A DNA stretch of 64,000 nucleotides from Punctularia strigosozonata HHB-11173 SS5 (Eukaryota; Basidiomycota; Agaricomycetes; Corticiales; Punctulariaceae), in the NCBI RefSeq assembly GCF_000264995.1, contig NW_006767444.1, positions 569,472 to 633,471 on the forward strand. Direction: 5' to 3'. Both the position numbers and the translations under genes were made by a program. The notes beneath the pieces are model-generated. The model saw only the letters and a list, made by a program, of their open reading frames with translations. It ran no database searches and was not told the origin of the DNA. Of this stretch, positions 1 through 11,727 are shown piece after piece (the stretch's first letter is position 1; the number at the start of each line of letters is the position of its first letter).

Positions 1-536
1 AGTGCGAGGTGCGCGAGGGGGAGGGGGGGGAGGAGACATGGAAGATATCGTTGACGGAGGTGGAGATGCGGCGGTTGAGGGTGCTGAGAGCCAGTCCTTG
101 AAGGGTAGGACGAAAAAAAAACGCAGGAAAGAGGACGGCTTGGCGCACGGCCCGACAATGTATATCACCGACTTTCTCGATGTTTGTCCTTTCCGTATTT
201 TTGATATCGTTGTTGTTGTTGTAGAGTACGTTGTTTTCTTCCCGCCATCCGCTCATTCCATTTGTAGGTTATTTGTCGAGCGCCAGAGCGCGCGTTCTTG
301 TATCGTAACAACATCGTGTAGAGCCTCTCGGATACCCTCATCCTCAGCCATATGTTTGTGTTACTGAACGCTTTTGGTCCCCGACGTCATCTTGCCTAAT
401 CGGGACTTCCCTCGCCATCGGGTCCTCGGCAAGCCGGCATGCCTCCCGCACCCGCTCGACCATCCCTATCCTCCTGGGCTCCCTGGACCGTCTGCGATGC
501 TGCTCTAGTCCTCCGCGGGCTACCAACACATATTCG
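1..536. other. Window edge, no supported gene
   Basis: No complete gene can be defined here. On the minus strand, near positions 20-100, a short open stretch follows a T-rich tract and a possible 3' splice site, so the edge of a minus-strand gene running off the window is possible. The plus strand just before 537 is open in places and could contain an upstream first exon of the potassium channel, but no convincing start plus donor was found. This is a judgement from reading frames only. Confidence 0.3.
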
Positions 537-3261
537 ATGATCCTCGAAACGACCACCTCCCGCCTCCGCAGCTTCGTCCGCGCCGCCGACTGGCGCAGGC
601 GAGTCCACAGCCTCGCGGTCGTCGCGCCCGTGCTCGCCGCCGTGCTCGCGCCGCTCTCGGTCTTGCTCGATATCCCGGCCCTGTCCGTGAGGCTTCGTTT
701 GTTTTTTCCGCTATCGTGGAAGCGCAGCTGACGACGACGGGCGGGTCGTGCGCAGGAGCGGTGGTATAGGAGGGATGGGAAGACTATCGCGGATCCGCCT
801 GCGTCGCTCACGCTCTCGGCGGTCGGGCTCGCGTTCAACGTTATCGCCAACGCGCTTCTCGTGCGTCTCTCTCCCGGTGTGGAATTAAAGAGAGAGAAGG
901 AGGGCGATGCTGAACTGAGATATCGGGCGTGGACCTTAGATCGTACGGTTCTCGTTGACGGCGCGGGCATCGCGATTCGCGACCAGGCTCAGCGTCCCAT
1001 TTTGGGGGCTGAAGGTACGCGCGTGTCTCTGCTATCCTCTTAACTTGCGCGCATATCAAACTGAGAAAGGTTCCCGTCGACGCCAGGTCGCCACTTCGTT
1101 CGCGAATCTCATCACGTTCGGCCTCCTCACCCGGAACCAGCCCACTTTCTCGTACTACGAAGGGTTCTGGTGTGCGTGCGTATTCTCCGTTTTCACGCTC
1201 CATTCCTGCTCTTCGACCAACCCCCCCCCCCCCCCCCCCCCCCCGGGACCTTGGTTCGCTAAAGTGTGCGCGGATAGAGTGGTGTCCTGCATATTGTCCG
1301 GAGTCATCCTCCTCCTGTTGTTCCTCCACTGGTGGTCCGAGCTCGGCGACAAGCGGCACGGCCGTCCGGTCAGTTTCCCTCCTTTACTCGCTTTTCTTCG
1401 CGAGCACGGGCGCTGATAAATAACTTGCAGATCAACCATAAGATCCACGTCTCGGGGCGCCACTACATGCTCCACAGCACGTACTTCATCACGCTCATCG
1501 CGATCGGCGCTCTCGTCTTTTCCCGCATCGTGAGCTCTTGTTCTCGCCTGCTGTCGTTCCCCGTCCGACTCACGATACCCGACGACGTAGGAGCACTGGA
1601 CGTATCTCGAGGGCATCTACTTCACCATCGTATGCTTCCTCACCGTCGGCTTTGGCGACTTCTTGCCGACGACTGCAGCCGCGCGCGTGCTGCTCTTCCC
1701 CTTCGCACTCTTGGGTCAGCATTCCGACTATCAAGTCACCCACCGTCACGTCGGATCCACTCACGCTCAAGCGCGTTTTTTTTTGGTTCTGCAGGCATTG
1801 CCTCCCTCGCCTCGATCATCGAGATGCTCATCCGCTTCTTCGCTTCCAGAAGCGAGCAACGCAAGGTACGCGTCGTTCCACCTACCATAATACTAGAACC
1901 TCCTCCCCCGCCCTGATCGCACCCATCCGCCCGCACACAGGCGAAACTCCGCGCCCACTTCGAAGCGCTTCGCGAACGGCGGCTCGCGCAAGAGGGCGCC
2001 GGAGACGATCTCGCGCGCGAGGTCGCGTTCCTCGAGCGGCTACACCACCTGCAGGACACGGCCGACCAGGCGACGGAGGTCGCGCTCAGCTTTGGCGGAT
2101 TCGTCGTGTTCTGGCTCGTTGGCGGCGCCATCTTCTGGGCGATCGAGGTGCGGAAAAAAACTGTATATCGATCCGTATTCCGACGCCCGCGCGCTGACGC
2201 GAGGTGATCGTAGGGCTGGCCGTACGGCACGAGCCTGTACTTTTGCTACCTCTTCTTCCTCACCATCGGGTTCGGAGACGTCGTGCCCGTGACACCGGGC
2301 GGACGCGGTCAGCCTCTCTCATCGTCCGCTTTATCCCTCGTCGCGCTGACGAGTCATACGCCGCGCTCGCAGTGGTGTTCATCGTCTACTCTCTCATCGC
2401 CGTGCCGATCATGGCCTCCTTCGCGGTGCAGACGATGACGTCCATCCTCACCCGCTTCTCAAGCTACCGGCTCGACAAGCAGCTCGCGGCGCTCATCGCC
2501 GTCGAAGACGCCGAGGCGGCGAGCGTGCGGGACGCGCCGATCGTCGTGCGTTAATCACTTCTCCTCCTCTCTCTCTCCTTGCATCTGACCAGACGGGGGA
2601 CCGACGGAAAAGAGCCACGCGGAGTTCGTCAGGCGGTTCGACAGGCTGTGGGAGATGCGCCGGCGCGACGCGAGCGACCCCGGATCCGACGCGTCTTCGC
2701 CCGACCCTTCACGGCGCGGCGCGTCACCCGACTCGCGGCAGGCCGAGGGGGAAGACGAGGCGCCGGACGTCCCCGCGGACAAGCTCGAGCTCGCGGACAA
2801 GATGGTTGAGCTCGCGGTCGAGCTCGAGGCGCACGCGCGCCGGCTGCTGATCGCGTATCTTCCGCACGGGAGTCGCATGCAGACCTTGCTGAAGGCGGAT
2901 CGCAACATACAGATCAGGGTGCGTGGTTTTTTTTCCCCTCCCTTTTCTCTCTCTCTCTCTCTTTCCTCTGGCTCGCGCGACTCTTTCTCTTTTTCTCTTC
3001 TGTCTGATTGTCGGGCGGGGTTTTTTTGGGGTTTGACGTCCCGTGTGTTTTTTGTAGGAGTCGCGCCCGACGTTGGACGAGGAGAAGGTGTTATCACCCC
3101 CGCCGCCGGCCGAGGAGCTGCGCGACGAGACGGCGATGGAAGAGGTCCGGCGGTACCGCGAGTGCTTCGCGGCGCTGCTCGTCGCGGGCAGTCGGCTGCG
3201 CGGGCTAGAGGGCGAGGAGAAGTACGCGTTTGAGCGAAGACGGGCGTCGAGCTTCAGCTAG
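537..3261 (+). CDS. TOK-type two-pore-domain outward-rectifier K+ channel (spliced)
   Basis: The product is a plasma-membrane potassium channel of the fungal TOK1 family, with eight membrane segments and two pore loops in one chain, which releases K+ on depolarisation. Both selectivity filters are visible: TVGFGD (bases 1642-1659) and TIGFGD (2262-2279). Hydrophobic segments precede and follow each filter in separate exons. About ten exons are joined by short introns; clear borders include the intron ending at 1431, then exons near 1579-1711, 1795-1874, 1940-2149 and 2215-2307. The C-terminal cytosolic tail is acidic and helical (2600-3261) and ends in a stop at 3259-3261. The ATG at 537 gives a plausible first exon ending before a membrane segment, but an upstream start is possible. 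One intron carries a run of 24 C. Family assignment is firm; exact exon edges near 700-1270 are not. Confidence 0.85.
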
Positions 3262-4324
3262 TGCGGGGGGAGCGCACGACGACATTCTATATATTTTTGG
3301 TCCGCACATCATGTACTTCTATAGACTCGCATCGGGATCGCAAAGCTGGAGGGCTTGATATTCCGCATTGGCGCAAGTGACGAAGAAGCACGAAATCACC
3401 TTTGAGTACTCATTCGTTAGATCTATACCGGGATGGGCATTTGACCATGTTTCCCTGCACAAGGAGCTTGGCACTCGTACAATGCGCCTTCGGCGTCCCA
3501 CAAGCGTGGACGCCGGGCATCTTGCAGTCCCGTATGACTTACAAGGGTACTTACTTGCACCTTTACCGTGTCGTTGCGCTTCGCTATCACGATACCAGGC
3601 CACCGCGACTAAGTAGTGAAATACTGTTTCATGATACGCGATAGTATACAAGACCGGGACGCTTTCGAAACACCACTCATGGTCGCACCGGGCACATTGG
3701 CGACTGTGGTGATTACGGTGAATACATGAACACGAAATAACGTACCGAACGATTGTTCAAGGACCGCCGGCAGAACACGAGCTTGAGGTAGCGCATTGCG
3801 CAAGGGACAGACTGAAGTGTCCTATGCGCGATAATTCGTTCCTGTAGAATTGCAATCATACGTCAGCTGCAGGAAAAGGCATGGGAATACCGATCACTCG
3901 CCTGACATCTCGGATGCATGAGCACAAAGATCATGGTGTATCTGCAACGTAAGATCGTCAGCGAGAAAGTAAGAAGAGAAAATATGAGTGCTCACCTGTA
4001 TGCTAGGACGGATAGAGAGATCCGGAAGACGCGAGGGTCCAAAAACAGCCGTTGGCTTCCCCCGAAGGGTACTAATCCCCCAGGCCACGAAGAGGCCGGC
4101 TGCCGGATTGCCAGCCGCCGCTGGCGATCCTATTCTGGGAGACCTTGAACTTGAAAACCAGCGACCAGGGGACCAGCGACCAGGGGACCAGCGACCAGGG
4201 GACCAGCGACCAGGGGACCAGATGAGGGCAGCTGAAAGCTAAGATCCGAAAAAGCGTCAGAAGGGTCAGCGAGTAAACCAATGTCCGTGCCACGACCATC
4301 TATCTACGTCTATCTACAAGCTAT
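3262..4324. other. Intergenic stretch with a minisatellite
   Basis: Several overlapping short frames are open on both strands between 3300 and 4100, but none shows a recognisable domain, a coherent exon chain or similarity to a family I know. The only clear structure is the 15-bp tandem array at 4161-4220, listed separately. Confidence 0.5.
4161..4220. repeat. Minisatellite, four perfect 15-bp units
   Basis: The unit gcgaccaggggacca occurs four times head to tail without a mismatch (4161-4175, 4176-4190, 4191-4205, 4206-4220). A partial unit (cca) precedes it. Because the unit is 15 bp, every frame stays open through it, which explains the artificial long frames there. Confidence 0.95.
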
Positions 4325-4332
4325 CTACGCCA

Positions 4333-4723
4333 CTATCCCCAATCCGAATCCGAATCCAGCCAGCCTCTTTTTTCGGTTTTGATATTTTCTGATTTTTTTC
4401 GGGTTATCTTCAAGTTGCGCAGTCGCACGGACATCCCATCGAGCGGCGTCCCGAACTCGACCTGCAAGAAAAGCATTCGAATGAGCGAGGGTTCGTAACA
4501 TCGAGTCGAAACAAGAAAACATACCGATTGTCCCGTACTGCATGCCGGCGCACCGACTCGGCCAAGATGCGTTACTGAACGAGCGTCCGGGCGATCGCGG
4601 CGTCCCACTCTCGACCCAGGCAACCCGAACACCAACTCCGTCCCTCGTCTTCGCCCTCGAGACAAACCCCGCCCGTGGCCAGGGAGCATCTGGCAAGAAA
4701 CGCACGACGACGCCCAAGAGCAT
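4333..4723 (-). other. Possible small spliced gene, unrecognised
   Basis: On the minus strand a good donor (gtatgt, just below 4526) and a 63-nt intron ending in ttgcag at about 4463 join two open stretches. The frame to use is ambiguous because the intron length is a multiple of three. No domain or family is recognised and the composition is low-complexity (rich in G, R and S). It lies downstream of, and on the same strand as, the better supported gene at 4993-5676, so it may also be that gene's 3' flank. Confidence 0.22.
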
Positions 4724-4992
4724 CCCCGGCGCCCTCCCCGTCCGCGTCCGCCGCGCCGGTCGTCGTGCGAGGCCCCTCGAGCGAGCGAGATTCGGGCTCC
4801 AACATCCGGCGTCGCCTTCCGTGCTTTCCCGTCGGCGTTAGGAAGATCGGGGGTCGTGTCACCTCCTCCAGGGCCGACGCCGCCGACGACGTCGACCCCT
4901 TCAGGCACGTAGAGGTGCACTATGCCTGTGGGACTCGCGCTCCAGTCCCAGAAACCATCGGGCGGCGTGCCCGAGGCCTCGCGAAGCCGACC

Positions 4993-5676
4993 TCAGTCGA
5001 AGCCGGCCTCCGCCAGGGCTTGAAAGACGAACATATAGTACTCGCCCTGCAGAGTCCGGTCAGTACGCGCAAAGACGGGCTGGTGACGCGAGCGGACGTA
5101 CCCCGTATCTTGCCGCATAGGCTTCCGCGATCTGCCAAGGGTCCAAGCGAGCCCCGGTACCGATGAGGGCCTGCAGCTGGGCAAGGACGGTAGCCTCATC
5201 AGGTCCTAGGGTCTTCCCTGCGTGGAGACCTCCGTTAGCCCCGCGTGCGAGGGAGATCGTAGGGCAAGAGCAAACGTACTGGTACCCCGGAGTTTCATCG
5301 CCATTCCCCGAAGCCTCCGTGTGGACGATGAAAGCTTCGGGAACGTCGGCATCCTGAGCCTGAAAGCGGAGAGCTCAGGAGCGCGCGTGTGGGCCCGCCG
5401 CGTCTCTGCTTGACGGGCGAGCGCCTCCTTCTCCCTGCGCAGTTCGAGGACGTCGATGCCTTGGAGACGGTGGATGTCGCGGAGTTGGTTGAATCGGCAT
5501 TCGGCTTCCTCGAGGTCTTCGGCGTCGCCGTCGATGGTGTCCTCCATGAGAGCGATGACCCGGCGGAGGGCGGTGGCCTCGAGGCGAAGAGCGGTTCGAA
5601 CGTCGAGAGGAAGAGCGTCTTGATTCCATCGGAGGACGATGTAGTTGGAATAGAAGACGGTGTACTGGCGGAGCAT
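4993..5676 (-). CDS. Hypothetical coiled-coil protein, three exons
   Basis: I do not recognise this family. Three exons join in phase: 5676 down to about 5276, a middle exon from about 5223 to 5106, and a last exon from about 5044 to the stop at 4993-4995. The splice sites are canonical (gtacgt...cag twice). The protein is about 190 residues. Its first half is rich in Leu, Glu and Arg and looks helical or coiled-coil (roughly residues 25-90). A short basic/Pro-Ser stretch follows, then a second compact helical segment ending GEYYMFVFQALAEAGFD. No signal peptide or membrane segment is seen. The minisatellite-like G-rich tract directly upstream (5711-5935) would form its 5' flank. The in-phase splicing supports a real gene; its function is unknown. 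Confidence 0.6.
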
Positions 5677-5710
5677 GTCGGTAGGGTAGTCGGAGATCGT
5701 TCTAGATTAT

Positions 5711-5935
5711 AGGTGAGTGGTAGTATGGGGAGTGCGGGTGGGAAGGAGATAGGTAGTAGATAGGGAGGTGCGTGTAGGAAGGGGATGGGTGGTAGATAGG
5801 GGTGTGCGTGTAGGAAGGGGATGGGTGGTTAGATGAGTGGTGGATTGGGAGGTGCGTGTAGTAAGGAGATGGGTGTTAGATGGGAGGTAGATTGGGATGT
5901 GCGTGTAGAATTGGGATGTGCGTATAGGATTGGGA
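5711..5935. repeat. Degenerate G-rich tandem repeat, unit near 50 bp
   Basis: About five imperfect copies of a unit containing gggtggtagatagg and gtgcgtgtaggaagg follow one another. Copies drift by substitutions and small indels. The tract lies immediately 5' of the minus-strand gene starting at 5676, in its likely promoter or 5' UTR. Confidence 0.85.
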
Positions 5936-7037
5936 GACGACGATGGTTGGGACTAGAATGCTGAAGATCAGTACGAGCAGAACACTGGGTTTTTATACAT
6001 CTGGAGGGCGGAAGAGAGGAAAGGGCGGATATACACCTCGTCCCGACGCGGGACGCTGACCGCGCGCGGCGACGGGACGAGGTGGATGTGGACGCGGAAG
6101 GAGAGGATGAGGCGCGTCCCCGCGCCGCGGACCAGCCTTTCCGCTCGTCTACGTGAACAGACTTTCGTCACGTTTTCATCCTGCCACAGCTGTCTTCTGA
6201 TATCGTATTGAGGGGGTCAAAGGTCTCGCACCTAACGATACACACTAATGTTGTGCGAGTAATCGTGCCGCTCGTGTCTGCCATTATCATGAAATATTCA
6301 TCAGTGACGAACTTTTAGGCACCTGTTTGGGTACTTATCTAGGCGGCACTCGCAAGCCGTCTCGATACTCTCCAACGTCCTCAAACGCATCAACTGCCTT
6401 TCGCCTATATCACTATTGATGCCTCCGGTCCCGAAGACGCTGCAAGCTTACGCATTTCTGGCTTGTGTTTGTGCTTCCGCAGCCTGCATAGCGACTCTGA
6501 GCTGGCGTCCGTCTCCCAGTCATCAAAGAACAAGCTCTCTAGTGTGCAGCCAGACTCAAGATGCCCTTCTCAATCTCGTTCAACCACACTGAGAAGTTCT
6601 TGCCCCGTGTACGCTTCACCGTCCTCAAACACACCATCGCTTTTCTGCCGATGCATGCTTTCTGTCGAGCTGCTGAGCTCCTGCTCCCCTAGACCTCACC
6701 GAGGACGCATAGTTTATGTCCTACACGGCGAAGTTGTTGGTGTCTTCACATGTGGGCTGACTCCAGCATAACGACGATAGCGGATGATCTACAAGCAAGC
6801 GCTGCACCAAGCTTTTCTAACAATCCGAAGTCAACGCTCATTTGCCTTGCATGGTAATGAGACGGTTTCAACCCGTGCGGGCCTGCTACCTCGATCTAGT
6901 CATAAGCACCGCGGACTACGATAAGCTCGGACCCTCGATTTGACTTCAATCCATTGAAATAGATATGACTACCGATCGGTCGCGATCAATATCTCCGAGA
7001 AACCTAAATCCACAAACACCGCATTGATCGCACAACC
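5936..7037. other. Intergenic stretch, one weak small frame
   Basis: No recognised gene. A short plus-strand frame from the ATG at 6419 to a stop at about 6588-6590 begins with an uncharged hydrophobic segment (AFLACVCASAACIATL), like a signal peptide or membrane anchor. It lacks a supported continuation, so I do not call it a gene. Confidence 0.4.
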
Positions 7038-10000
7038 ATGGGCGCGGCGCTATCCTCAAATACCGGGCACATCAAGCAATCGTCGTGGTAAGGACAAAGC
7101 CCCGCGAATGGCGCCCTATGACTCTGTCAATACGTCGATACATGGTGACACTCTTCATGTTTCCATTGGAATATCCTTTTACTTACCATCGATTGACTAG
7201 GTTCTACCCATGACACGCCCTACATGCACGGGAGCTCGTCGACCTTGACCGATTCCTCGCCTTCCTCCGCGGAGCGTGTTTGCGAATGCGCTTTTGGCAC
7301 GAATCCTCTCTATTTCGCACTCAGGCAGCTGTGTATTAACTCGGAATTTGACAGCACCCAGTTTTGAACGCAACGAAGCGTCGCGCCTCCTCGAGCGCTA
7401 CATCCAGGAGAGCGACCTTGAAGCGGCACAAAAGTGCATAGAAATCTACCAGGATGTTCTCTGTGGAGGAGAACGACTAGTGTCACATCCTATGAAGCGG
7501 CACCATGTACTCATTGAGCTAGCGAATACGCTGCAAGAACGGTATACCCACCTCAGCCAGCAGACCGATCTTGATTCTGCAGTAAAATATGGCTCGGAGG
7601 CCTACACCAGTTGCCAGGCGGCAGGTTTACTCTGTCCAACAGTGCTAGTGCTATATGCCGGTATCCTCAACATTAACACTCGAGCGAGCAGTAAATGCGA
7701 TGACAGGACGCTCGCCCAATCACTGTGTCAAACAGCCATTCATCTGTGCGCCCGTACCTCTGGGCATACGCTCACCCCCTCCGCACTTCTTGTGCTTTCA
7801 AGGATATACGTTCGACGGCACATGGAAAGCGGGGTTTCGGAACAAATCCACGAGGCAGTGAATCTTGCACGGCAAGCGTTACTGGAAAACAGAAGCAGCG
7901 ACAAGCAGCGGTACTTGCGGTGTCTCGCGATCTCCCTCCGTTTGCGGCACGAATCCTTGGGCGATCGACAGGATCTCGACGAAGCTATCGCTACTGTAGC
8001 GGAAGCATTACAGATTTGCCCTCCTACGCACATTCACAGAGGTTCTTTGCTGCTTAGACAAATGTCTTCGCTCCGGACGAAATTCGAGCTTTCTGGGGCT
8101 ACCGAGGATTACGAACATGCGCTCGCCATAGGCCGGCACGCGTTAGAGGAAGATTGCATTCGGGGAAACGACAGGGCCGATATTTTGGGAACGATCGCCA
8201 TCATGCTCCGTCTCCGAGCATCCATGGTCGAGTCTTCAGACTCCGGACGCATGCTTGATGAATCTGTCCAGCTCAGCCGAGAATCCTTTCGATGCGCACT
8301 TCCCCACGGCAATCCTCGCCGCTATGCGAGCAATAGGCTGATATACGCTTTGCGCGGAAGGTTTGTGCGAAACGGCGACCCGCGCGATCTTGAAGAGGCG
8401 ATTGTAATAGGGCATCAGGTCATGGAAACGATTCCACGGGAAGATATCGGTCGACACGCAACGGCCGGTATGGTGGCNNNNNNNNNNNNNNNNNNNNNNN
8501 NNNNNNNNNNNNNNNNNNNNNNNNNNNNNNNNNNNNNNNNNNNNNNNNNNNNNNNNNNNNNNNNNNNNNNNNNNNNNNNNNNNNNNNNNNNNNNNNNNNN
8601 NNNNNNNNNNNNNNNNNNNNNNNNNNNNNNNNNNNNNNNNNNNNNNNNNNNNNNNNNNNNNNNNNNNNNNNNNNNNNNNNNNNNNNNNNNNNNNNNNNNN
8701 NNNNNNNNNNNNNNNNNNNNNNNNNNNNNNNNNNNNNNNNNNNNNNNNNNNNNNNNNNNNNNNNNNNNNNNNNNNNNNNNNNNNNNNNNNNNNNNNNNNN
8801 NNNNNNNNNNNNNNNNNNNNNNNNNNNNNNNNNNNNNNNNNNNNNNNNNNNNNNNNNNNNNNNNNNNNNNNNNNNNNNNNNNNNNNNNNNNGCTACCGAG
8901 GATTACGAACATGCGCTCGCCATAGGCCGGCACGCGTTAGAGGAAGATTGCATTCGGGGAAACGACAGGGCCGATATTTTGGGAACGATCGCCATCATGC
9001 TCCGTCTCCGAGCATCCATGGTCGAGTCTTCAGACTCCGGACGCATGCTTGATGAATCTGTCCAGCTCAGCCGAGAATCCTTTCGATGCGCACTTCCCCA
9101 CGGCAATCCTCGCCGCTATGCGAGCAATAGGCTGATATACGCTTTGCGCGGAAGGTTTGTGCGAAACGGCGACCCGCGCGATCTTGAAGAGGCGATTGTA
9201 ATAGGGCATCAGGTCATGGAAACGATTCCACGGGAAGATATCGGTCGACACGCAACGGCCGGTATGGTGGCAAATCTGCTCCTGGACCGTTTCATGGAGG
9301 CAAACGATGTAGAAGATCTCAACACGGCACTTTCCCTCGTTCACGACGCTATGACGGCTCTGTCCCCCTCATATATACACAGCGACGAATTCGCAAAAAC
9401 GGCGATCTCATGTTTGACTATGCGATTCGAAGCTCGCCGAGATGTGAACGATCTCAAAGAAGCCATATCCTTTGCGGAGAAGTTGCACGACTCTTTGCCC
9501 GAGGGGCACGTGTCCAAGCTCGATTCAGTCCTAAGATTGGCGCGAGCACTCCTCCTGCGCGGGCGTCACAACAGGGACCTCACCGACATCGATCGAGCTG
9601 CGGACAAGATAGAATCTGTTGTGAATGTATCCTCGCACCGGGTGGAAACTCGTGAAGTCTTTCGCGTCCTTGCTGCATGCCATCTGACGAAGTTTCGCCT
9701 CGCCTGCAGCAATGCTGACGTTGTGCAAGCACGAGATATAATCAAAGGACTGTTGAAGACCGTGCCTGTAGGTCATAGAGGGCGGTACCAGTGTCTTTTA
9801 GATGCTGCGGAACTATACATGGAGCATGGCACGCCGTTTCAAAATTTGTCCACAGCATTGACGTACCTTGAGAAAGCCATGACGGACGATACCAAGGACG
9901 TGCGTTCACGAATCAACGATATCGCCCAGTTTCTTGAAACCATTGCAGTGTACCAACCAGAACTTCATGCTTCCCCCCACCCGGTGCCATCACAGCTTCT

Positions 10001-11727
10001 GACCATATATACCCGGGTTGTCGCACTTCTTCCCCGAGTCGCATTCTTTGGTCTCTATCCGCACTCCCGCTTACAATCATTGGCCAAGGGTCAGAGCGTC
10101 GCTTTATGTGGCGCATCACACGCGCTCAATATGTCTCTCCCCGAGAAGGCGCTCGAGATTCTGGAGCAAGGACGGGTGAACTTTTGGACGCATACCCTTC
10201 GTTTACGATGCCCGTTCGACGACGTCCCCGAAGCTCTGCACGTCCAATTGTTATCTCTTGCTCGACAGCTTGAACGAGTTCCAGACGCGGATGCCGTCCA
10301 TAGCCAGCAAGCCATAGAAGCACAGATAGCGCGCAGGAGGCAGCAAAGCGAACGATTCGAATCGCTTCTGAGGGAGGTGCGCCGCTTACCGCGTCTGGAA
10401 CGATTTTTGCTTCACGACGAGTTCTCGACGTTGTCCAAAGCCGCGGAGAGAGGTCCCGTCGTGGTCCTGGTTTCCAGCTCCTTGGCCTGTCACGCGATCA
10501 TCCTCAAACCGTCCGGCGATATTGCCAGCATTCCTCTTCGCGCAGTTACAGACTCGTGGATTCTCGAATCGGGCATCGCGTGGCGGTCAGCCGCGGAGAG
10601 AGCGCGATCGCTCATGAGAGACCGTCTGCACATAAAAGTGAAGAAGGCGCCGGGTAGTTCCTCGAGAGCGCAGGCTGAGGGCATTCTTCGAAGGATATGG
10701 GTGAACGTAGTGGAACCAGTGATCAACGCGTTGAAACTCGAGGCACGTACTCATATTTACTGGATAAGAGCGTAGAACCTGATATAGCCCGTCTAGCCAT
10801 CAGCCGGTCGAATTCGGCCTCGTGTATGGTGGTGTCCGACGGGGGGATTCGCACATCTACCTATCCATGCTGCTGGTGCAGATGGCCACTGCTGCTCCGA
10901 TTATATGGTGTCATCGTACACACCAGCCCTCGGAGCTCTTCTTTGGGCGAGAGAGTCGCTCACAACCGTAAGAAAGCGGGAGGTTCGGGCTTTGGTTGCC
11001 GCGGTGCCTGAACCTTTCAGAGAGGAATTCGGTGAACTACCGTATGCGCGCGAGGAGATCAGCACTGTGATCTCTGCCCTACCAGACGGTGCGGCGATGG
11101 CGCTCCTACGTCACGACGATGCCACAACGGATCGAAATGGTGGAATACGAGCAGCGGAACTCCTAGAGAAGCTTCCCGATGCGACGATCCTGCATTTGGC
11201 GTGCCACGGCTTCCAGGATCCCGTAAATCCCCTTCAGAGCGGTTTTGCGATGCGCGATGAGATGCTCACAATCGAAAAATTGATGCCGATGCCCCTTCCG
11301 CACGCGTTTTTCGCGTACTTAAGCGCTTGCGGCACTGCGAAAGGAGACAAAGTGGGTTTCGGCTGCCTGTACCGAGTGTTATTGATCCATTTAAATGTTG
11401 CATGAAGGATCAACCTGACCAAGCGGTGCATCTCGCTGCCGTCATGTTGTTCGCCGGCTTCAAAAGCGTTATCGCTACTCTTTGGTCAGTGTCGCGAAAA
11501 CCAATGAATAAACCAACGTTCAACTAACCGGTCGTACGATCAGGTCGATGCAAGACGTCGATGGTCCTATTATTGCAAAGTCAGTATACAGAGATATATT
11601 TGCCAGCGAGTCCGAATATCTCGATCCGGACGACGTAGCCTACGCTCTCGATGCTGCCGTTCAACAATTTCGCCAGGCCTTCCCTGATCCGATGCGCTGG
11701 GCTCCGTATATCCATTTAGGGATTTGA
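7038..11727 (+). CDS. TPR repeat protein with C-terminal CHAT caspase-like protease domain (contains assembly gap)
   Basis: The N-terminal two thirds (to about 10300) are tandem helical TPR-like repeats with recurring motifs such as DLEEAI, ALEI and DLDEAI. The C-terminal part is a CHAT domain (caspase HetF associated with TPRs, a clan CD cysteine protease fold). It shows WWCPTGGFAHLPIHAAG, then the likely catalytic His in LHLACHG (about 11200) and the likely catalytic Cys in LSACGTA (about 11322). Introns 10747-10803, 11351-11407 and 11485-11543 restore the frame, and the stop is 11725-11727. The start is unsettled. ATG 7038 gives MGAALSS, which fits an N-myristoylation consensus, with a good donor at 7088; coding is certain from about 7276. 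Positions 8478-8891 are N, and 380 bp are repeated on both sides, so the true repeat count is unknown. Fungal members are large, lineage-expanded and of unknown substrate. Confidence 0.85.
8098..8477 (+). repeat. Left copy of a 380-bp direct duplication at an assembly gap
   Basis: The sequence from gctaccgagg to tatggtggc is the same as 8892-9271 over all stretches I compared, and both copies encode the same TPR segment. The left copy ends exactly where the N run begins. Confidence 0.95.
8478..8891. other. Assembly gap, 414 N
   Basis: An unbroken run of N interrupts the TPR-CHAT gene. It follows the left 380-bp copy and is followed at once by the right copy, the pattern expected when two overlapping contig ends were scaffolded with an estimated gap instead of being merged. 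Confidence 0.98.
8892..9271 (+). repeat. Right copy of the 380-bp direct duplication
   Basis: It starts at the first base after the N run and matches 8098-8477. After 9271 the reading continues into new TPR sequence in the same frame, so the right copy is the one joined to the rest of the gene. Confidence 0.95.

Noticed and set aside
6419-6590. Small secreted protein
   Set aside because: Only the hydrophobic N-terminus is suggestive; no exon chain or homologue was seen.
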